Source: Sodiomyces alkalinus F11
Taxonomy: Eukaryota > Ascomycota > Sordariomycetes > Glomerellales > Plectosphaerellaceae
Length of the DNA stretch: 64,000 nt
Direction: 5' to 3'
NCBI RefSeq assembly: GCF_003711515.1
Contig: NW_021167080.1
Span: forward strand, 3,136,155 to 3,200,154
Of the stretch, positions 9,442-21,277 are shown in pieces. The translations under genes were made by a program, and so were the position numbers. The notes beneath the pieces are model-generated. The model had not been told where the DNA came from. It did no database searches and was given only the letters and a program-made list of their open reading frames with translations. Positions within the stretch are counted from its first letter, which is position 1. The number at the start of each line of letters is the position of its first letter.

Positions 9442-11364
9442 CTACTGCAGAGTGACCTGGAAATATTCAAAGTCCTAGAACACAAGTCAGCCACTATTAA
9501 ACATCATCTGAAGGGCTCTACAATTCCCACATGCAGTCTCCGTCTGTACTTACCGCAGGGTTCAGAATGGGCAGCTTGTTGCCAGTGGTGTAGATGGCAA
9601 AGTGTGTGCCCACAAAGTTCTGCCACCCGTCAAGAAACGCCTGGAGGTTATGATTCTCCACGCTGGCAACCCATTTCGGCGAGCACGTGTTATTGCCAGC
9701 GGCGTACCCCAGACGGTACCCAACATCCCGGGCCTCGATAAAGAACCGCACAGGCTGGCCGGCCGCCACGGCCTCGTCGGGGATGAACGTCTCGTTCAGC
9801 GTAGCCTCGGGGCCCGTACGCGTCCTCACCACGACGGTGCGCTCCCCGGTCTCCCCGTCCAGCGTCACCGCAATCTCGTTGTGATAGTGCAGGTTCAGAT
9901 AGACAGCAGCGCCGGCCTCCTGGCGCGGCGACGAGGGCTCGAAGGCGCTCAGCTCGGTGCTGAACGTCTGGTTGAGGGCGTCCTGCCTGCGGAGCAGCGC
10001 GGCGGGGGTGTCGCGGTGCGACAGCGTGTAGGGGTTCCCGTGCAGCCGGAGCTTGCCGGGGGCGGCGTCGAAGTCCATGAACTCCTTGTACGGCGCGCGG
10101 AGGAAGTAGTAGTTCTTGTCGGCCAGGGCGCCGTCAAAGTCGTCGCGCCAGACGCGCGGCCGCTCGAGATCGTAGAGGACGTCCGGGTCGTGCTCGACGA
10201 CGGGCTCGCCGTTGTTGAAGATGGGCCAGCCGTCCTCGTCCCAGTGCACGGGGACCAAGAAGGTCTCGCGGCCCAGCTGCGGGCGGCCGGAGCTGTTGGT
10301 CGGGTTCTGCGGGCGGGTGGCGAGGAAGACGGCCCACCAGGACCCGTCGGCGGCTTCGACCATGTCGGCGTGGCCCGTGGACAGGACGGGGCGGGACATG
10401 TCGGCGCCGTTGAAGAGGAGGGGGTTGTGCGGGTTGTGCTCCCACGGGCCGTCGAGGCTCTGCGACCGGTAGTTGTTGGTCGAGTGCAGCTCGGCGGTGC
10501 CCGAGTCGGCCGTGATCATGTAGTAGGTCCCGTTGATCTTGTAGAGGTGGCTGGCCTCGACGAGCGGGTTGGCGATGTCGGGCGGCACGGTCGAGGTGTG
10601 GAAGAGCCGCGAGTCCGAGAGGGAGTTGCCCGTCTCGATGTCGACTTCGGTGATCCAGTTGGCGAAGGTGCCCTCGTCGACGAACTCGGCGAAGGTGGAC
10701 GTGAAGTAGACGCGGCCGTCGTCGTCGAAGAACAGGTCCGGGTCAATCCCCCACTGGTCGAAGTAGACCGGCTCGCTCCAGGAATCCTCATCCCAGATGT
10801 TGTCCGTCTTGACGTAGAAGGAGCGCGGGAGTTTGTTGACGTGGTCCGGGGGGCTTATGGCGTCGAAGAAGGTGGTTGTCATGTAGAACGTGCCGTTGTG
10901 ATATCGAAGAGTCGGGGCGAAGACGCCTCCGCTCGGGGCAGTGCCGCGGAGGGGAAGCTGGGAGGGTCTTGTGAGCGCATGGCCGATGGTTTCCCACTTG
11001 ACCCTATGAGACGGACCATGTCAGCAAAGGGAGCTCGGAGCCGCCGACATTGAGTTGAGGGGGATGATGTGATTTACAGGTCCTTCGAATGGTAGATGGG
11101 AACACCTGGGAAGAATTCAAAGCTGGACGTGATGACAAAGAAGTCCTCGCCGACTCGGATGATAGACGGGTCAGGGTTGAAGCCGGGGATAATGGGGTTG
11201 ATCAGGCCGCTGACGGCACCTAAAGGGAAGACCCAGTTAGCTCCTGGGCAACTGTTCTGTAGGTTAAAGGGGGTAGGCAGTTGTAGCCTTATAGGGTCAC
11301 GCCGTTACGGACCTGACAGTAGACAGACGGCCGTAGCCAGTCTCGACAACATTGATACCATCAT
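9442..11364 (-). CDS. Secreted GH43 glycosidase (beta-xylosidase/alpha-arabinofuranosidase type)
   Basis: Four exons (11364-11313, 11219-11078, 11003-9554, 9474-9442) join in phase to 558 residues. Exon 1 encodes a signal peptide ([18 protein letters not shown]). Exon 2 has the GH43 start [13 protein letters not shown] with the catalytic base Asp34. The large exon has [12 protein letters not shown] (the pKa-tuning Asp, about 152) and LVEASHLYK with the acid Glu at about 214. After the five-bladed propeller comes a second domain from about residue 345 ([20 protein letters not shown] onward), the beta-sandwich that fungal GH43 xylosidases carry. The last intron starts with GTAAGT at 9553 and has a CTGAC branch; exon 4 ends [10 protein letters not shown], a normal GH43 C-terminus. 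The enzyme should act outside the cell on xylan or arabinan side chains. The exact linkage cannot be read from sequence. Confidence 0.92.
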
Positions 11365-14159
11365 GCTATCGTATATCACCTTGGGAGGTTTGCGACGTGT
11401 CTAGACGAGACTCTAACCACCCTCTCTTGGAGCCCGTCTGGTCTGGTACCACATCGCCCTTTTATAGCAACGGAGCTGTTGGAGCATCGGGGTACTGGGG
11501 TTCAGATCTGGAGATGATCTTCATCTGCCGGTGCGGACCCGGGACCTGCGCCCCTCATGCCGCAGGTCCGGGTAATTCTCTGGGTGAATGCAACCCTGGG
11601 CAAGGGGTCGAAATCTACCGAAAGCGCCTTGGGAAGCGCTCCAGTAGGGAGGCGCCGGTAAACAAGGGGCCCCGAAAATTCTGGGGTAGTATCCCGGGAT
11701 ATAGGGCTGGGCATTGTCTGTATTACGCAAGCCAGCGCCCCTGGCATCTATTTACGTTTGAATTCGTGTTTATCCTCGGATGCGACTCGCGGGATTTGGG
11801 AGAAAACCCCCCCAGCCCTTTTTCTTTTTCTTTTTCTTTTCATTTATTTTATATAAAGAAAACGAATAACGGAACAAGGGTTACTGCCACTCACGCTCGA
11901 TATCCATCCCAAGTTCCCAACACAGCCAGCTATTTTCAAAGTGCGAACAGGTTGGAATCTGGTTCTATCCTGTGTGCTCTAGTCCCATGAACTCCGTGGT
12001 TGACACTGGTTGCGTCTGAGACACCGAACGATGGACTCTCGGCTCAGATCTTCCTCTGACTTTACCCGTTCAACCACGTCGTGAGCACGAGTACTAGATC
12101 CACAGCGCTTCCTTGGGCAAGCATGAAGGACTCAAAATATCTCGTGGCCGAAAACGAAGAACAGTTCAACGTCAATTCCAACAGACAGCTTGCACTTCGA
12201 GTACTCGTCCGTTGCCGCAGTGTTTGAGAAGCCACACGGGACATGACCTCGAGTTGAACCCTTATTTGCCAGACTATCTACAGAAATGGAGAGTAGTCAG
12301 AGTACCCTCAGCTTGTTGAGATTCTCAATCACGAACAGGATGACCGTCCTGGCCCCCTTCCTAGCGATTTTTAGGTTGAAGAGGTTTGCGCCGCAGTCTC
12401 CGACTCCATCACCGACACAGAGCCATGTTCCTTTCTCCGCCATGTATCCGTATTGAAGACACGGGAAGAACTCCTATGTGCCAGGAATCCCAGGATCTCG
12501 ACGAATCCCAGGCTGAATTAACGTTTCCAGGTTTGGCAGGAAGGAGTTTATTTAATTAGCATGTCATAACTCATAAGACCCTCAAAAGAGGCCTGATTTC
12601 TAATGGTCCTCTATTGAAGCTCAAGACGAGTGAGAAGACATCATGCGGCTTGACTTGAGGACCAGTTTCCGGACCTTGGTCAAGTTAGTTGACACTGGAA
12701 GTTGCAACTTACAAGTCCAATGCGGCAATGCCGTCGGCCGACACTTGTTACTGGTGAATTGCAATAGGCTTAACTCTTGATTATACGGTTGCAACACCTG
12801 CATGCAAGGGACACTGAGCCTCATAATCCAAGCGTTAGAAGTCGTATAGTAGTCGTGTTTCATTACAAGTTGCACATATGGACCATGGCGACGGGGACCT
12901 CTCGACAAAGAGATGATTCGTGCCGGCTTGATAAGAAATTGGTGGGACCGATAAGGTGCCGATCCGCCGTGGTGGTCCCAGCACGACGGATTACTGACGT
13001 CAGGGGATAATGAGATTCGTATGACATCATTATGGCTTCGCCGTTTAATGCCACCAATCGCATGCCAAAAGCCGCAAGAGTCGAAGGAGTAATTATGTAT
13101 TCTGCGTTCGGAGCAATATGCCCGGCTTGATTGTCGTCGGGTTCCAGGAACACGAAAACAAGACGACCTTGGCGCTCGGACAGCAATGCTTGTTTCTTGA
13201 TTGTTGTCACATCTCGAAGACTTATATCTGTATCCCGCTTTCCACTGTCCAATGCCATTCTTGCCCGCCTCTGCTTCTGTCTAGCCCTATATCACTGCTT
13301 GAAGATTTCGGTCATGTCCGTCACGCCCCATCATAACGGAATAATTACGTCTGGGGCCGTCACGGAGGTGCCTGATGGACGACCGTTACCGTATGATGAG
13401 CCGGATGACGTGATAGCAATCATGGAACAGGTGCAACATGTTACACTTACAGCTTGGTACCTTATAGACTGCCCCCTCCCCTTCACGAATGAGACTCCGT
13501 ATACCTTACCTCAATTACCTAGACCCCGTATACTTAGCATGCCGTTGTAAGCGAATAGCCGTCTTGGCCACTTCGGGCCGTCTCCCAATGACCGTTGGAA
13601 GCGACAGTGATGAATGTAAGGGGCAGGGATTCATAGAATAGGTAGTGTACGAATGAATAGACTGTATTGTATTGTACTTCTGAGTACTGAGTACAGAGTA
13701 GGACAACAACAAATCCCATGTGTCTTTCCGATACCTGCCCTTTCTACTAGTACACGGTACTTCGTCCGGTACTGTGACAAATTAAGCCTAACTAGTACCT
13801 ACCTTACCTTACCTTAGGTACCTTATGGTTCCAGAACTTCCAGGCCCCTCCTCCCCTGGCGGCTGCTTGGTGCCTGCCATTGACGTCTACACGTGTCGTG
13901 CACATCCCGCGGGGCCGCAAGCCACCTGGAAAACCTTGTCAATCCCTATTTAAACCTTTACTCCGTATTATTTCCTTCCCCGCCCCTTCACCACCACATC
14001 GTTCCTACATAATTTCCAACAACATCCTCCCCTACGACCAACCCACACTCCTCGTCATCGTCCTTATTCTCTTACGTGGGCAGTGGCACCCCTTTGTATG
14101 ACGAGCCGACTTGCATCCTGTTGGTCATCATCTCATCTTCTAACGAACACAACCCAACC
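11365..14159. other. Long intergenic region, no gene seen
   Basis: About 2.8 kb between the divergent GH43 and ErdS-like genes. Frames are short and on both strands lack recognisable motifs. It contains an inverted repeat (11537-11573), a short TTTTTC run near 11818, and a cluster of GGTACCTTA-type motifs at 13455 and 13795-13830 close to the ErdS promoter. The last 250 bp are C/T-rich as usual for a fungal 5' leader. Confidence 0.6.
11537..11573. repeat. GC-rich inverted repeat (hairpin-capable)
   Basis: ACCCGGGACCTGCG at 11537-11550 pairs with CGCAGGTCCGGGT at 11561-11573, with one unpaired base and a 10-nt loop. No gene ends at this point, so a terminator role is not supported. Confidence 0.6.
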
Positions 14160-17084
14160 ATGAGTACGAAGAAGAAGAAATCTTCCCTGCGGGAGCGCAC
14201 CGCCAGTCCTTTCAGTCGCATTGCCCAAAAGATCTCATCCCTCAAGCCCGACCACTCTCGGCTCGGCGTATCACAATCCGAACCTGAGAACCTCCCTCGC
14301 GTCGCTGGCGTAGGCCCAGATGGCCCCGACGTCGCCCCCCTGCGCAATGGCATCTTTAGCGACACCCATGTGGTAGCAGAGTCGAGCATGGAAGAATCGA
14401 GCAGAAGTGGAAGTGTAGACGAGCTCAGTAGAGGCCGGTCGTCGATCACGTCTCCCCGACCCAGCTACCGACAGCAGCAGCAGCAGCAGCAGCAGGCGGA
14501 ACAACAACAGCAACCAAACATGAAGAGTAGGGAAGACGAAGGGCCCGAGCCCGAAGATTCGCTAGACCGCTATGGCAGCGAACCGGAACACCCGGAGCAC
14601 GCCAGCCAGCAGCTCCTAACCATCGCCGACGCCGTCAAGGAACCCCTCGGCACCATCATCACCTTCCGCGCCAGGATCCACACCCAGCGCCGCATCTCCC
14701 GCTTCCTCGACTTCCTCCTCTTCCGAGACCAGGAAGATACCATCCAGGGCGTCCTCTCGCGTGCCCATCCGAACATGGTCCGCTGGGTGCAGCGCCTACA
14801 CCCGGAGTCCATCGTCCAGGTCACCGGGAAGCTGCAGAAGCCCGTCGAGCATGTGCGCTCGGCCCGCCACTCGGACGTCGAGGTCGACGTCGACACCATC
14901 TACCTCATCAGCCCGGCCTCCGCCGACCGCCTCGCCTTTTCCAACTACCAGCCGCCCGACGCCATGAACCGCCGTCTCAATGCCCGCGTGCTTGATCTCC
15001 GACACCCGTCGAACCAGGCGCTTTTCCGGGTTCGGGCTGCCATGGTCCGCGCCTTCCGGAGCACGCTTGACGAGATGGGGTTCATGGAGATCAACACGCC
15101 CAAGTTGCAGCCTGCTGCTACCGAGTCTGGTGCCGCTGTTTTCAAGGTCAACTATTTCGGTCGGAGGGCTTTCCTGGCGCAGAGCCCGCAGCTCTCTAAG
15201 CAGATGGCCATTTCTGCCGACTTTGGTCGTGTATACGAGGTATGGTCTTTTTTTTTCCTTTTTTTCCTTTTTTCCTTCTTTTTTCTTTCTTTCTTTCTTC
15301 TTCTTTCTTCCTTTCTTTCTTCCCCTCCTCCTTTTTTCTTTTTTTATGTCGTTCTTTATTCCCATCCACACAAACGCTGACATTCCCTCTCACAGGTCGG
15401 CCCCGTGTTCCGAGCCGAAAATTCAAACACCCATCGACATCTTACCGAATATACCGGGCTGGACCTGGAAATGACCCTCGATTTGTCCTACTCCGAGCTC
15501 ATCGGCGTGGTGGACCGCGTTTTGAAAAACATCTTCAAGGCCGTGCAGTCCATGCCGGAACTAGACGTCGTCAGGGAGAGGTGGCCCAGCACAAACATTG
15601 AATACCCCGAAGAGACCGTCATCCTTCCCTTCACCGAGGGCCTCCAGATGCTCCGCGATGACGGCAGGGATGTCGCCGAGGAAGATCTCGGTACGAGAGA
15701 CGAGATGCGTCTTGGAGAACTCGTGAAAGAGAAGTATAAGACGGACTACTACATCCTAGACAAATTCCCCAGCAACGCCCGCCCCTTTTACACGCACAAG
15801 GCCGAAGACCCCAAGTGGACCAACTCGTTCGACATTTTCGTCCGAGGCCAGGAGATTTGCACCGGAGGACAGCGCATCAACGACCCCAAGGAGCTGCGAT
15901 CGAGCATGCGGGACGCCGGCAACTCGGAAGACGACATGGCCGAGTACCTCACCGCTTTCGACATCGGCGCCCCCCCCCACGGCGGTGCTGGTCTCGGCCT
16001 GGAGCGTCTGGTCTCTCTCTTCCTCGACCTCGGCGACGTCCGCTACGCCTCGCTCTTCCACCGCGACCCCAAATCCCTCCCCGCCAAGCCCCCTTCTCTG
16101 CCTCACCCGGACGCCGACACGACCAGGTGGCGCGCCGGTGGGGGCGACCAGGACTACCCGCCCATAGAGAACCTGATCGCCAACTACGGCGACGCCAGCA
16201 ACACCTCCTGGCTCGACGACCGCTTCGAGATCTGGCGCCACCGTACGGGCGCCGCTGTCGGGTACTCGAGGCAGGGCAAGCTGGCCGTGGTCATCGGCGA
16301 CCCTCTCTGCGACAGGCACCAGTACGAGGAAGTGGCGACTGCCTTTGTCCGCTTCTGCGTCCGCGAGCTACGCCTGACGCCCATCTGGATGCTCGTGTCG
16401 GAGGAGATGCACGAGGTTCTGGGGCGGCATCTGGGCTGGCGCACGCTCTCCTGCACGGAGGAGCAACGGCTCGACGCGGACCAGCACGGGGGCGCCCACG
16501 GACCCGAGGCCCGCCGCGTGCAGCGCGAGGGGATCCAAACGCGCGAGGTGCGTCCCACGGACGAAAGCTTCCGCGGCCGGGCCGACAGGGCCATCGGGGA
16601 GTGGATGGCGTCGCGCACGGAAAAGGGGAAGCAGGTCCACCTCACGGACGTGCGGCCGTGGGTCGACGCCGCGCACCGGCGGTACTTTGTCGCGGAGAAG
16701 GAGGGGAAGGTGTGCGCTCTCGTGGTGCTGGCGCAGCTGGCGCCCCGGCACGGGTGGCAGGTGAAGTGGGCGCTGGACTTCCCCGGGTCGCCGAACGGGA
16801 CAATCGAGGTGCTGGTCGAGGAGGCGCTGGCGGCGGTCTCGGGCCCCGTGACTTTTGGGGTGGGCGTCTCCGAGAGGCTCGTCCCCGGGGAGCATCTGGG
16901 GACGGCGCGCGCGCGGTTCCTGGCCAAGACGTACGATGCGGTCGTCAAGAGCCTGGGGCTGGCGCGCAAGGCGGAGTTTCGGGAGAAGTTTGGCACGCTG
17001 GGCGAGGCTGTTTATATTTGCTACCCGAAGCATGATTTGTCGGTTCGGGAGCTGAGGGAGGTTGTCAAGTTCTTCGAGGGCTAA
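14160..17084 (+). CDS. erdS: AspRS-DUF2156 fusion, ergosteryl-3-beta-O-aspartate synthase type
   Basis: Two exons (14160-15239 and 15396-17084) give 922 residues. The ATG at 14160 follows CAACC and begins MSTKKKKSSLRERT. After a disordered N-terminus with a Q run comes an anticodon-binding OB fold (about residues 155-240), then a class II synthetase core of the AspRS kind: motif 2 around VGPVFRAENSNTHRHL (Arg366 region) and motif 3 GAGLGLERLVSLFLDLG (Arg about 564), followed by RYASLFHRDPKSLP. From about residue 600 to the end is a DUF2156 (MprF-type, GNAT-fold) aminoacyl-tRNA transferase domain, for example YGDASNTSWLDDRFEIW and GKLAVVIGDPLCD. This architecture is that of fungal ErdS, which charges tRNA-Asp and moves the aspartate onto ergosterol in membranes. 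The intron is 156 nt and very pyrimidine-rich. No ErdH-type hydrolase lies next to it in this window. Confidence 0.9.
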
Positions 17085-17429
17085 GGAGTAGAGAGGGGGG
17101 GAGAAGACGTGAGGGATTTGGTTGGTGCCCGGAGTTGCAAGCTTGCAGCATCTTGTTTGATGTTATCGTTACACCTCACCTCCCTGCCGTCTATCGTTCA
17201 GAAAACGGCGGTGGGTTTTCTCATGCAGCATTCAGCGTGGAGTCTTTTTCTTTTGTTAATTCTGGCAAGGAGAGCTGTTAGGGCGATACCCCTCTTAATG
17301 TCTGTTTTCCTTTTCTTGGACGTCTCGGGAAGTTACATGTGCCCGTCAGACGTTATGATGTGAGTTTATGATCTATTTCTTGTCGTTCCATGGTCTTACA
17401 AACCACATGAATACAGATGTTTTTGGTGT
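17085..17429. other. Short intergenic region between convergent genes
   Basis: Shared 3' flank of the ErdS-like and GST genes. No gene or terminator-like hairpin was seen. Confidence 0.6.
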
Positions 17430-18322
17430 TTAAAGGTCATCACGCTCCACCCACTTGGCGCAAGCATCGTACAGCGCGCCAATCTCCTTCTCCCAGCCCA
17501 CGACACGGTTGTAGTACTCGATGCCCTTGGTTCGGCGGATAAACTCGACGAGGCCAACGTACACAAAGTCGGCGTACGAGACTAAAAAGTCATCATCAGA
17601 CACGGTGAGACAGAAAAGCAAAGGGGAGACGACCAGTAGAGGAAGTGAACATTGAACAACTTACCTTTTTCACCCAAGAAGAAAGGCCCAGGGACCTCCC
17701 TCAAGGCCGCCCCCGCCTTGGCAAAGAGAGGCCTCGCCGCCTCCCAAGCCGGGTCCCCGCCCTTGGCCTCCTCCAGCTCGGCCAGCGACATGCCGAAGAG
17801 GTTCTTCCTCGTCTCCTCAAAGTACGGCACGGACGCCTCGCGGAGGAGGTCGCGCGGGACCGGGGCCAGCAGGACGGCGGCGAGGGCCATGAGGGTCTCC
17901 TGGACGAGGGCCTGGACGCGGGAGACGGCTGGGTCGTCGACGCGCAGTGAGGGCTCGGGCTGCAGGGCCTCGAGGGCCTGGGCGATGGGGAGGCTGTTCA
18001 TGATGTAGTTTCCCTGCGGGGTGCGGATGGCGGGGATGGTGTAGGCGGCGATCTCGCCGGTTTGGGGGGGGATGCCGAAGGATTTGAAGAGGGGTTCGAT
18101 GTCGGGGTATTCGACCCATTGGGTTTCGTAGGGGATGTTTTTGAAGTTGAGGACTAGGCGGGCTGTAAGGGAGGTCAGGTTTTTTTTCCTTCTTCTTTTT
18201 TCTTGGGGGGGGGGGGGAGGGGGGCTGAATTCCAATGGCTTACTCTTCCAGGGGTTGAGGGACCAGCAGGCGCTCCGGCCCTTGCTGGGGAGGTCGTAGA
18301 GGACGACTTTGTTGTCGGCCAT
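17430..18322 (-). CDS. Glutathione S-transferase family protein
   Basis: Three exons (18322-18244, 18162-17665, 17581-17430) join to 242 residues. The N-terminal thioredoxin-like domain starts MADNKVVLYDLPSKGRSACW, crosses the first intron as SLNPWK-TRLVLNFKNIPYETQWVEYPDI, and contains YTIPAIRTPQGNYIMNSLPIAQALE, where IP is the usual cis-proline site and NSLPIA the gamma-glutamyl contact. The helical C-terminal domain ends GWEKEIGALYDACAKWVERDDL. This is the fungal GST group that includes UstS-like enzymes; a detoxification or biosynthetic conjugation role is possible. An upstream in-frame ATG at 18406 would add 28 residues, but MADNKV fits the family start. Intron 1 holds a G/C homopolymer and a pyrimidine run. 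It lies 3 kb from the PKS and has no cluster motif, so I do not place it in the cluster. Confidence 0.88.
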
Positions 18323-19507
18323 GTTGTCGATTTGGTCGTTGTGAATAGGCCGAGGCGAGGCGAGGCGAGGTGAGGTTGTAGGAGCAAGACTGGTAAAAGT
18401 CTGCAAGTCGAGTCTTTCGAGAGATGGAAGAAGTGGGCAAGCCGCAAGACTCCCAAGAGTTTAGTGTTGGGGACCCGGGGCTTTCTATGGGAGAGAAGGC
18501 CCGGAAACTAGTGTCCCTTCTCGTATCTATACTGGAGACCTACAGGGCTTTGGAGACCCCGCTAGACGTTGTACACGTTGTACGACCAGTTGAAACTTGA
18601 CTGCACGAGTCCATGTGGTTCTATTTCGATGCTCTGCGGCCCCGTCCTGTTAGTGAAAAGGGGGTTGTTGACTGCTGGCGGGGTACTGGTTCAGGTGTAC
18701 ACGTGTACAATGACGATCGCCCCACGATAGGTCGGCATTGACCAATCGGCTTATATGGTTTCTCTGCCGCTCCGGATCGCCGAGCCCACCTCCCCGCCAA
18801 CCCCACATCGGAGGGGGCTGAGAAGACGACCTTTCCGGCTGTAGTTTTCCGCCCGGGGGCCTTGAGAATACGTTGTACTTCCATTTCCAGAATCACATGC
18901 TCTTTCGGCCCTTTTGAATGTGGGATCTGCCTCTTTTCAATAATCGCATGTCTAGTGAAGACCAGCCATGGCATCGGGCATCCCGGCAACCAACAACCGA
19001 TGCGGACATGGCCCCACTTATACGGACGATGTTACCCCACCTTCGGCGTTAAAATGCGGACAATGTCGGACCCACTTCCCGTAAGACCACGATAAGATAA
19101 GATGATACGATGATAACGGTGATGGTGTGGCTGTGTGGCTGTGTGGCAGTGCAGCCCCCAGCCACCTCGAATATCCCAAAGCCCTCGACCACGACCACGA
19201 CCACCAACCAACCTCTTCCTTTTTTCTGCATCACCGCATCTCCGTCTCCATCTGCGGCCACCACTCACGAGTCACCTTCAAGCCAAGACCCGGTCAGAAT
19301 GCACGAAGAGTCGCCCAGCATGGCCGCAGCATGCGAGTCTGCCCTTTTAAGGTCGATTTACTCACACCCTCCGACTGACTGGATCTCCTTGTTCTCGCGC
19401 TGGTCTCCCTGACAGTTCTTTATCTCTGGATCTAAATCGTTTTTTTTCCCCCGCTCGCTTCACAATCGAATGGACTGATGAAAGACCCGACATTAGAATC
19501 CTGAATC
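18323..19507. other. Divergent promoter region, no gene seen
   Basis: About 1.2 kb between the GST (minus) and the T5orf172-like gene (plus). Only short frames. No copy of the PKS-cluster motif was found. Confidence 0.6.
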
Positions 19508-20905
19508 ATGCCCTTTGTACCCAACACTCCCGAATCCCTCGTCGCGAGAAGCGATTCCAAGAATCCAAGAACCACCTGCCGGGGTCTCACCGCTAACGGC
19601 CGGCCATGTCGACGCCCTATCGCCTCGTCTGTCTCTCCGACGGAGAACCTGGCCCCTCGGGTGCGAAAGAATGGTGTATTTGACGACGACCCGACCGACG
19701 AGTCACTATACTGCTGGCAGCACAAAGAACAGGCGAGCCTCTCGGCCAGATCGACTCCCGCTCGGAAGACAGCCACAATAAGTCCCATTGCCGAGGATAG
19801 GACGAGCCTAGATTCCCTCGTTGGCCGGTTAGGGTTGGTTGAGCTGCAGAAGAAGAAACGGTCCAGCGGCACTGGCACGATACGAAGGCACGACAAGCGT
19901 CCTGGTCCCAACTACGACGACGACAAGACCATCGCTACATCTACCGCTACGCACGACGATTCGAAGCCGTCCCCGACGATAAACCGACCCAAACAGTCCA
20001 CGAGACACTTGCTCTGTTGTTGCTTCAGCATTCCCCTCGAAGAAATACCCGAATCACCAGCAGCAGCTCCTCGACCGGCAAGGCCAGGTTCTCGACCTAT
20101 AACACCATCCCGTCGACCTAGACCTCGCCCCCAACCGAGGCCGGTCCAAGATACCACGCACCTCGCGTCTCTTACCTCTCCACCGAACTTGTCGACGCAA
20201 TCCCCCGGACGGTCCTCCCTCAAATCCACCACTTCCACCACGTCCCAGACGGCGCAGTACTTCTCTCTCATCGCACCAGACACGCCTCCGCAGACCGCCT
20301 CGTCGCTCATAGCAGAGCTAGCACGACCGTATGCAGACTCGGAAGAGCCGGGCTATATCTACATGTTCTGGATGACCCCCTCGTCCGCTCCCGCCCGCCC
20401 TCCCGTCGACGCCGCTCGCTCTCTCCTCGCACCGCCTTCCTTGTCCGGGCCCTCCTCTCCAGGAGCGGCCGCCACATCCCGCCAACGCCGCGCCAGCGAC
20501 ATCGTGTCCACGTACGCCCGAAACACAAACGGCGGCGGCGACAACGGCAAACCGAGGACCATGCTCCTCAAGATCGGCCGCGCGGCGAACGTGCAACGCC
20601 GCATGCAGCAGTGGTCGCGCCAATGCGGCTACGACGTCGAAGTGATCCGTTACTACCCTTACTTGGCCGGCGCGAGCGAGGCCGCGGGCCGGACGCCGCG
20701 CATGACGCCGCATTGCCGCCGCGTCGAGAGGCTGGTGCACATCGAGCTGGCGGGGAGGGGCTTCAAGGCGAGGCGGCCCAGTTGCGAGGCCTGCGGCAGG
20801 GACCATAGGGAGTGGTTCGAGGTGGAGGCTACGAGGGAGGGCATTCGGACTGTTGACGAGGTGGTTCGGCGGTGGGTCGACTGGGATGAGAGGGGCAGCG
20901 ATTGA
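19508..20905 (+). CDS. T5orf172 (DUF1766) / GIY-YIG-like domain protein
   Basis: A single 465-residue exon starting MPFVPNTPESLV. The N-terminal part has a small cysteine-bearing block (TTCRGLTANGRPCRRPI and YCWQHK) that is typical of fungal members of this family. A disordered S/P/T-rich middle follows. The C-terminal domain (about residues 290-450) has GYIYMFWM, LLKIGRAANVQRRMQQW, VEVIRYYPYL, RVERLVHIELAGRGFK and CEACGRDHREWFEV. This is the bacteriophage T5 Orf172 DNA-binding domain, related to GIY-YIG nucleases: the KIG-x-A-x-N-x-xxRxxQW segment and the paired C-x2-C-x3-H are its hallmarks. DNA binding is probable; whether it cuts is unknown. A middle stretch TRHLLCCCFSIPLEEIPES could be a membrane or lipidation site, which is speculative. 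Confidence 0.82.
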   Translation: MPFVPNTPESLVARSDSKNPRTTCRGLTANGRPCRRPIASSVSPTENLAPRVRKNGVFDDDPTDESLYCWQHKEQASLSARSTPARKTATISPIAEDRTSLDSLVGRLGLVELQKKKRSSGTGTIRRHDKRPGPNYDDDKTIATSTATHDDSKPSPTINRPKQSTRHLLCCCFSIPLEEIPESPAAAPRPARPGSRPITPSRRPRPRPQPRPVQDTTHLASLTSPPNLSTQSPGRSSLKSTTSTTSQTAQYFSLIAPDTPPQTASSLIAELARPYADSEEPGYIYMFWMTPSSAPARPPVDAARSLLAPPSLSGPSSPGAAATSRQRRASDIVSTYARNTNGGGDNGKPRTMLLKIGRAANVQRRMQQWSRQCGYDVEVIRYYPYLAGASEAAGRTPRMTPHCRRVERLVHIELAGRGFKARRPSCEACGRDHREWFEVEATREGIRTVDEVVRRWVDWDERGSD

Positions 20906-21277
20906 ACGTGAAACTACTATGGAATTTGTCTTTGAAATGGCTTCATGTTGCGTTTGTTTCGTCTATTCTCAACTTCAACGAGGGCCACGATGAGTGAACA
21001 GCAGCAGCAACAGCAACAACATAAAAACAAACAACACAAAATAAAAGAAGAGGAAAGCAAGAAACAAGACAAAACGCCGCATTCCAGAAATGATCCGCTT
21101 CGAAAGAGTACGCACTCTGGTATGTCTTGTCCGAATCCAAACTCAAGACTGCCTTGCCCTATGACCCCGAACCCCCTGAACGCCCCGAATCCCATAACAC
21201 CCAAAGGACGCCCTAAACGCCTCGATGCACTCTCATATTATTCAGGCCCACGAGACACGCACGACACGACACGACGA
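20906..21277. other. Intergenic region between convergent genes
   Basis: Shared 3' flank of the T5orf172-like gene and the PKS. A CAG-type repeat run occurs at about 21001-21020. No gene seen. Confidence 0.6.

Noticed and set aside
9602..11053. Plus-strand open frame of 483 codons
   Set aside because: Antisense to the GH43 exons, with V/G/R-rich content and no motif.
11537..11573. Hairpin as a transcription terminator
   Set aside because: No gene ends there and fungal genes do not use such terminators.
12735..12743. TCGGCCGAC in the 11.4-14.2 kb intergenic region
   Set aside because: Neither strand has TCGG after a five-base spacer, and no cluster gene is near, so it is not counted as a regulator site.
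12863..13258. Minus-strand frame of 131 codons
   Set aside because: No family-like content, no start context and no splice partners, so a gene cannot be supported.
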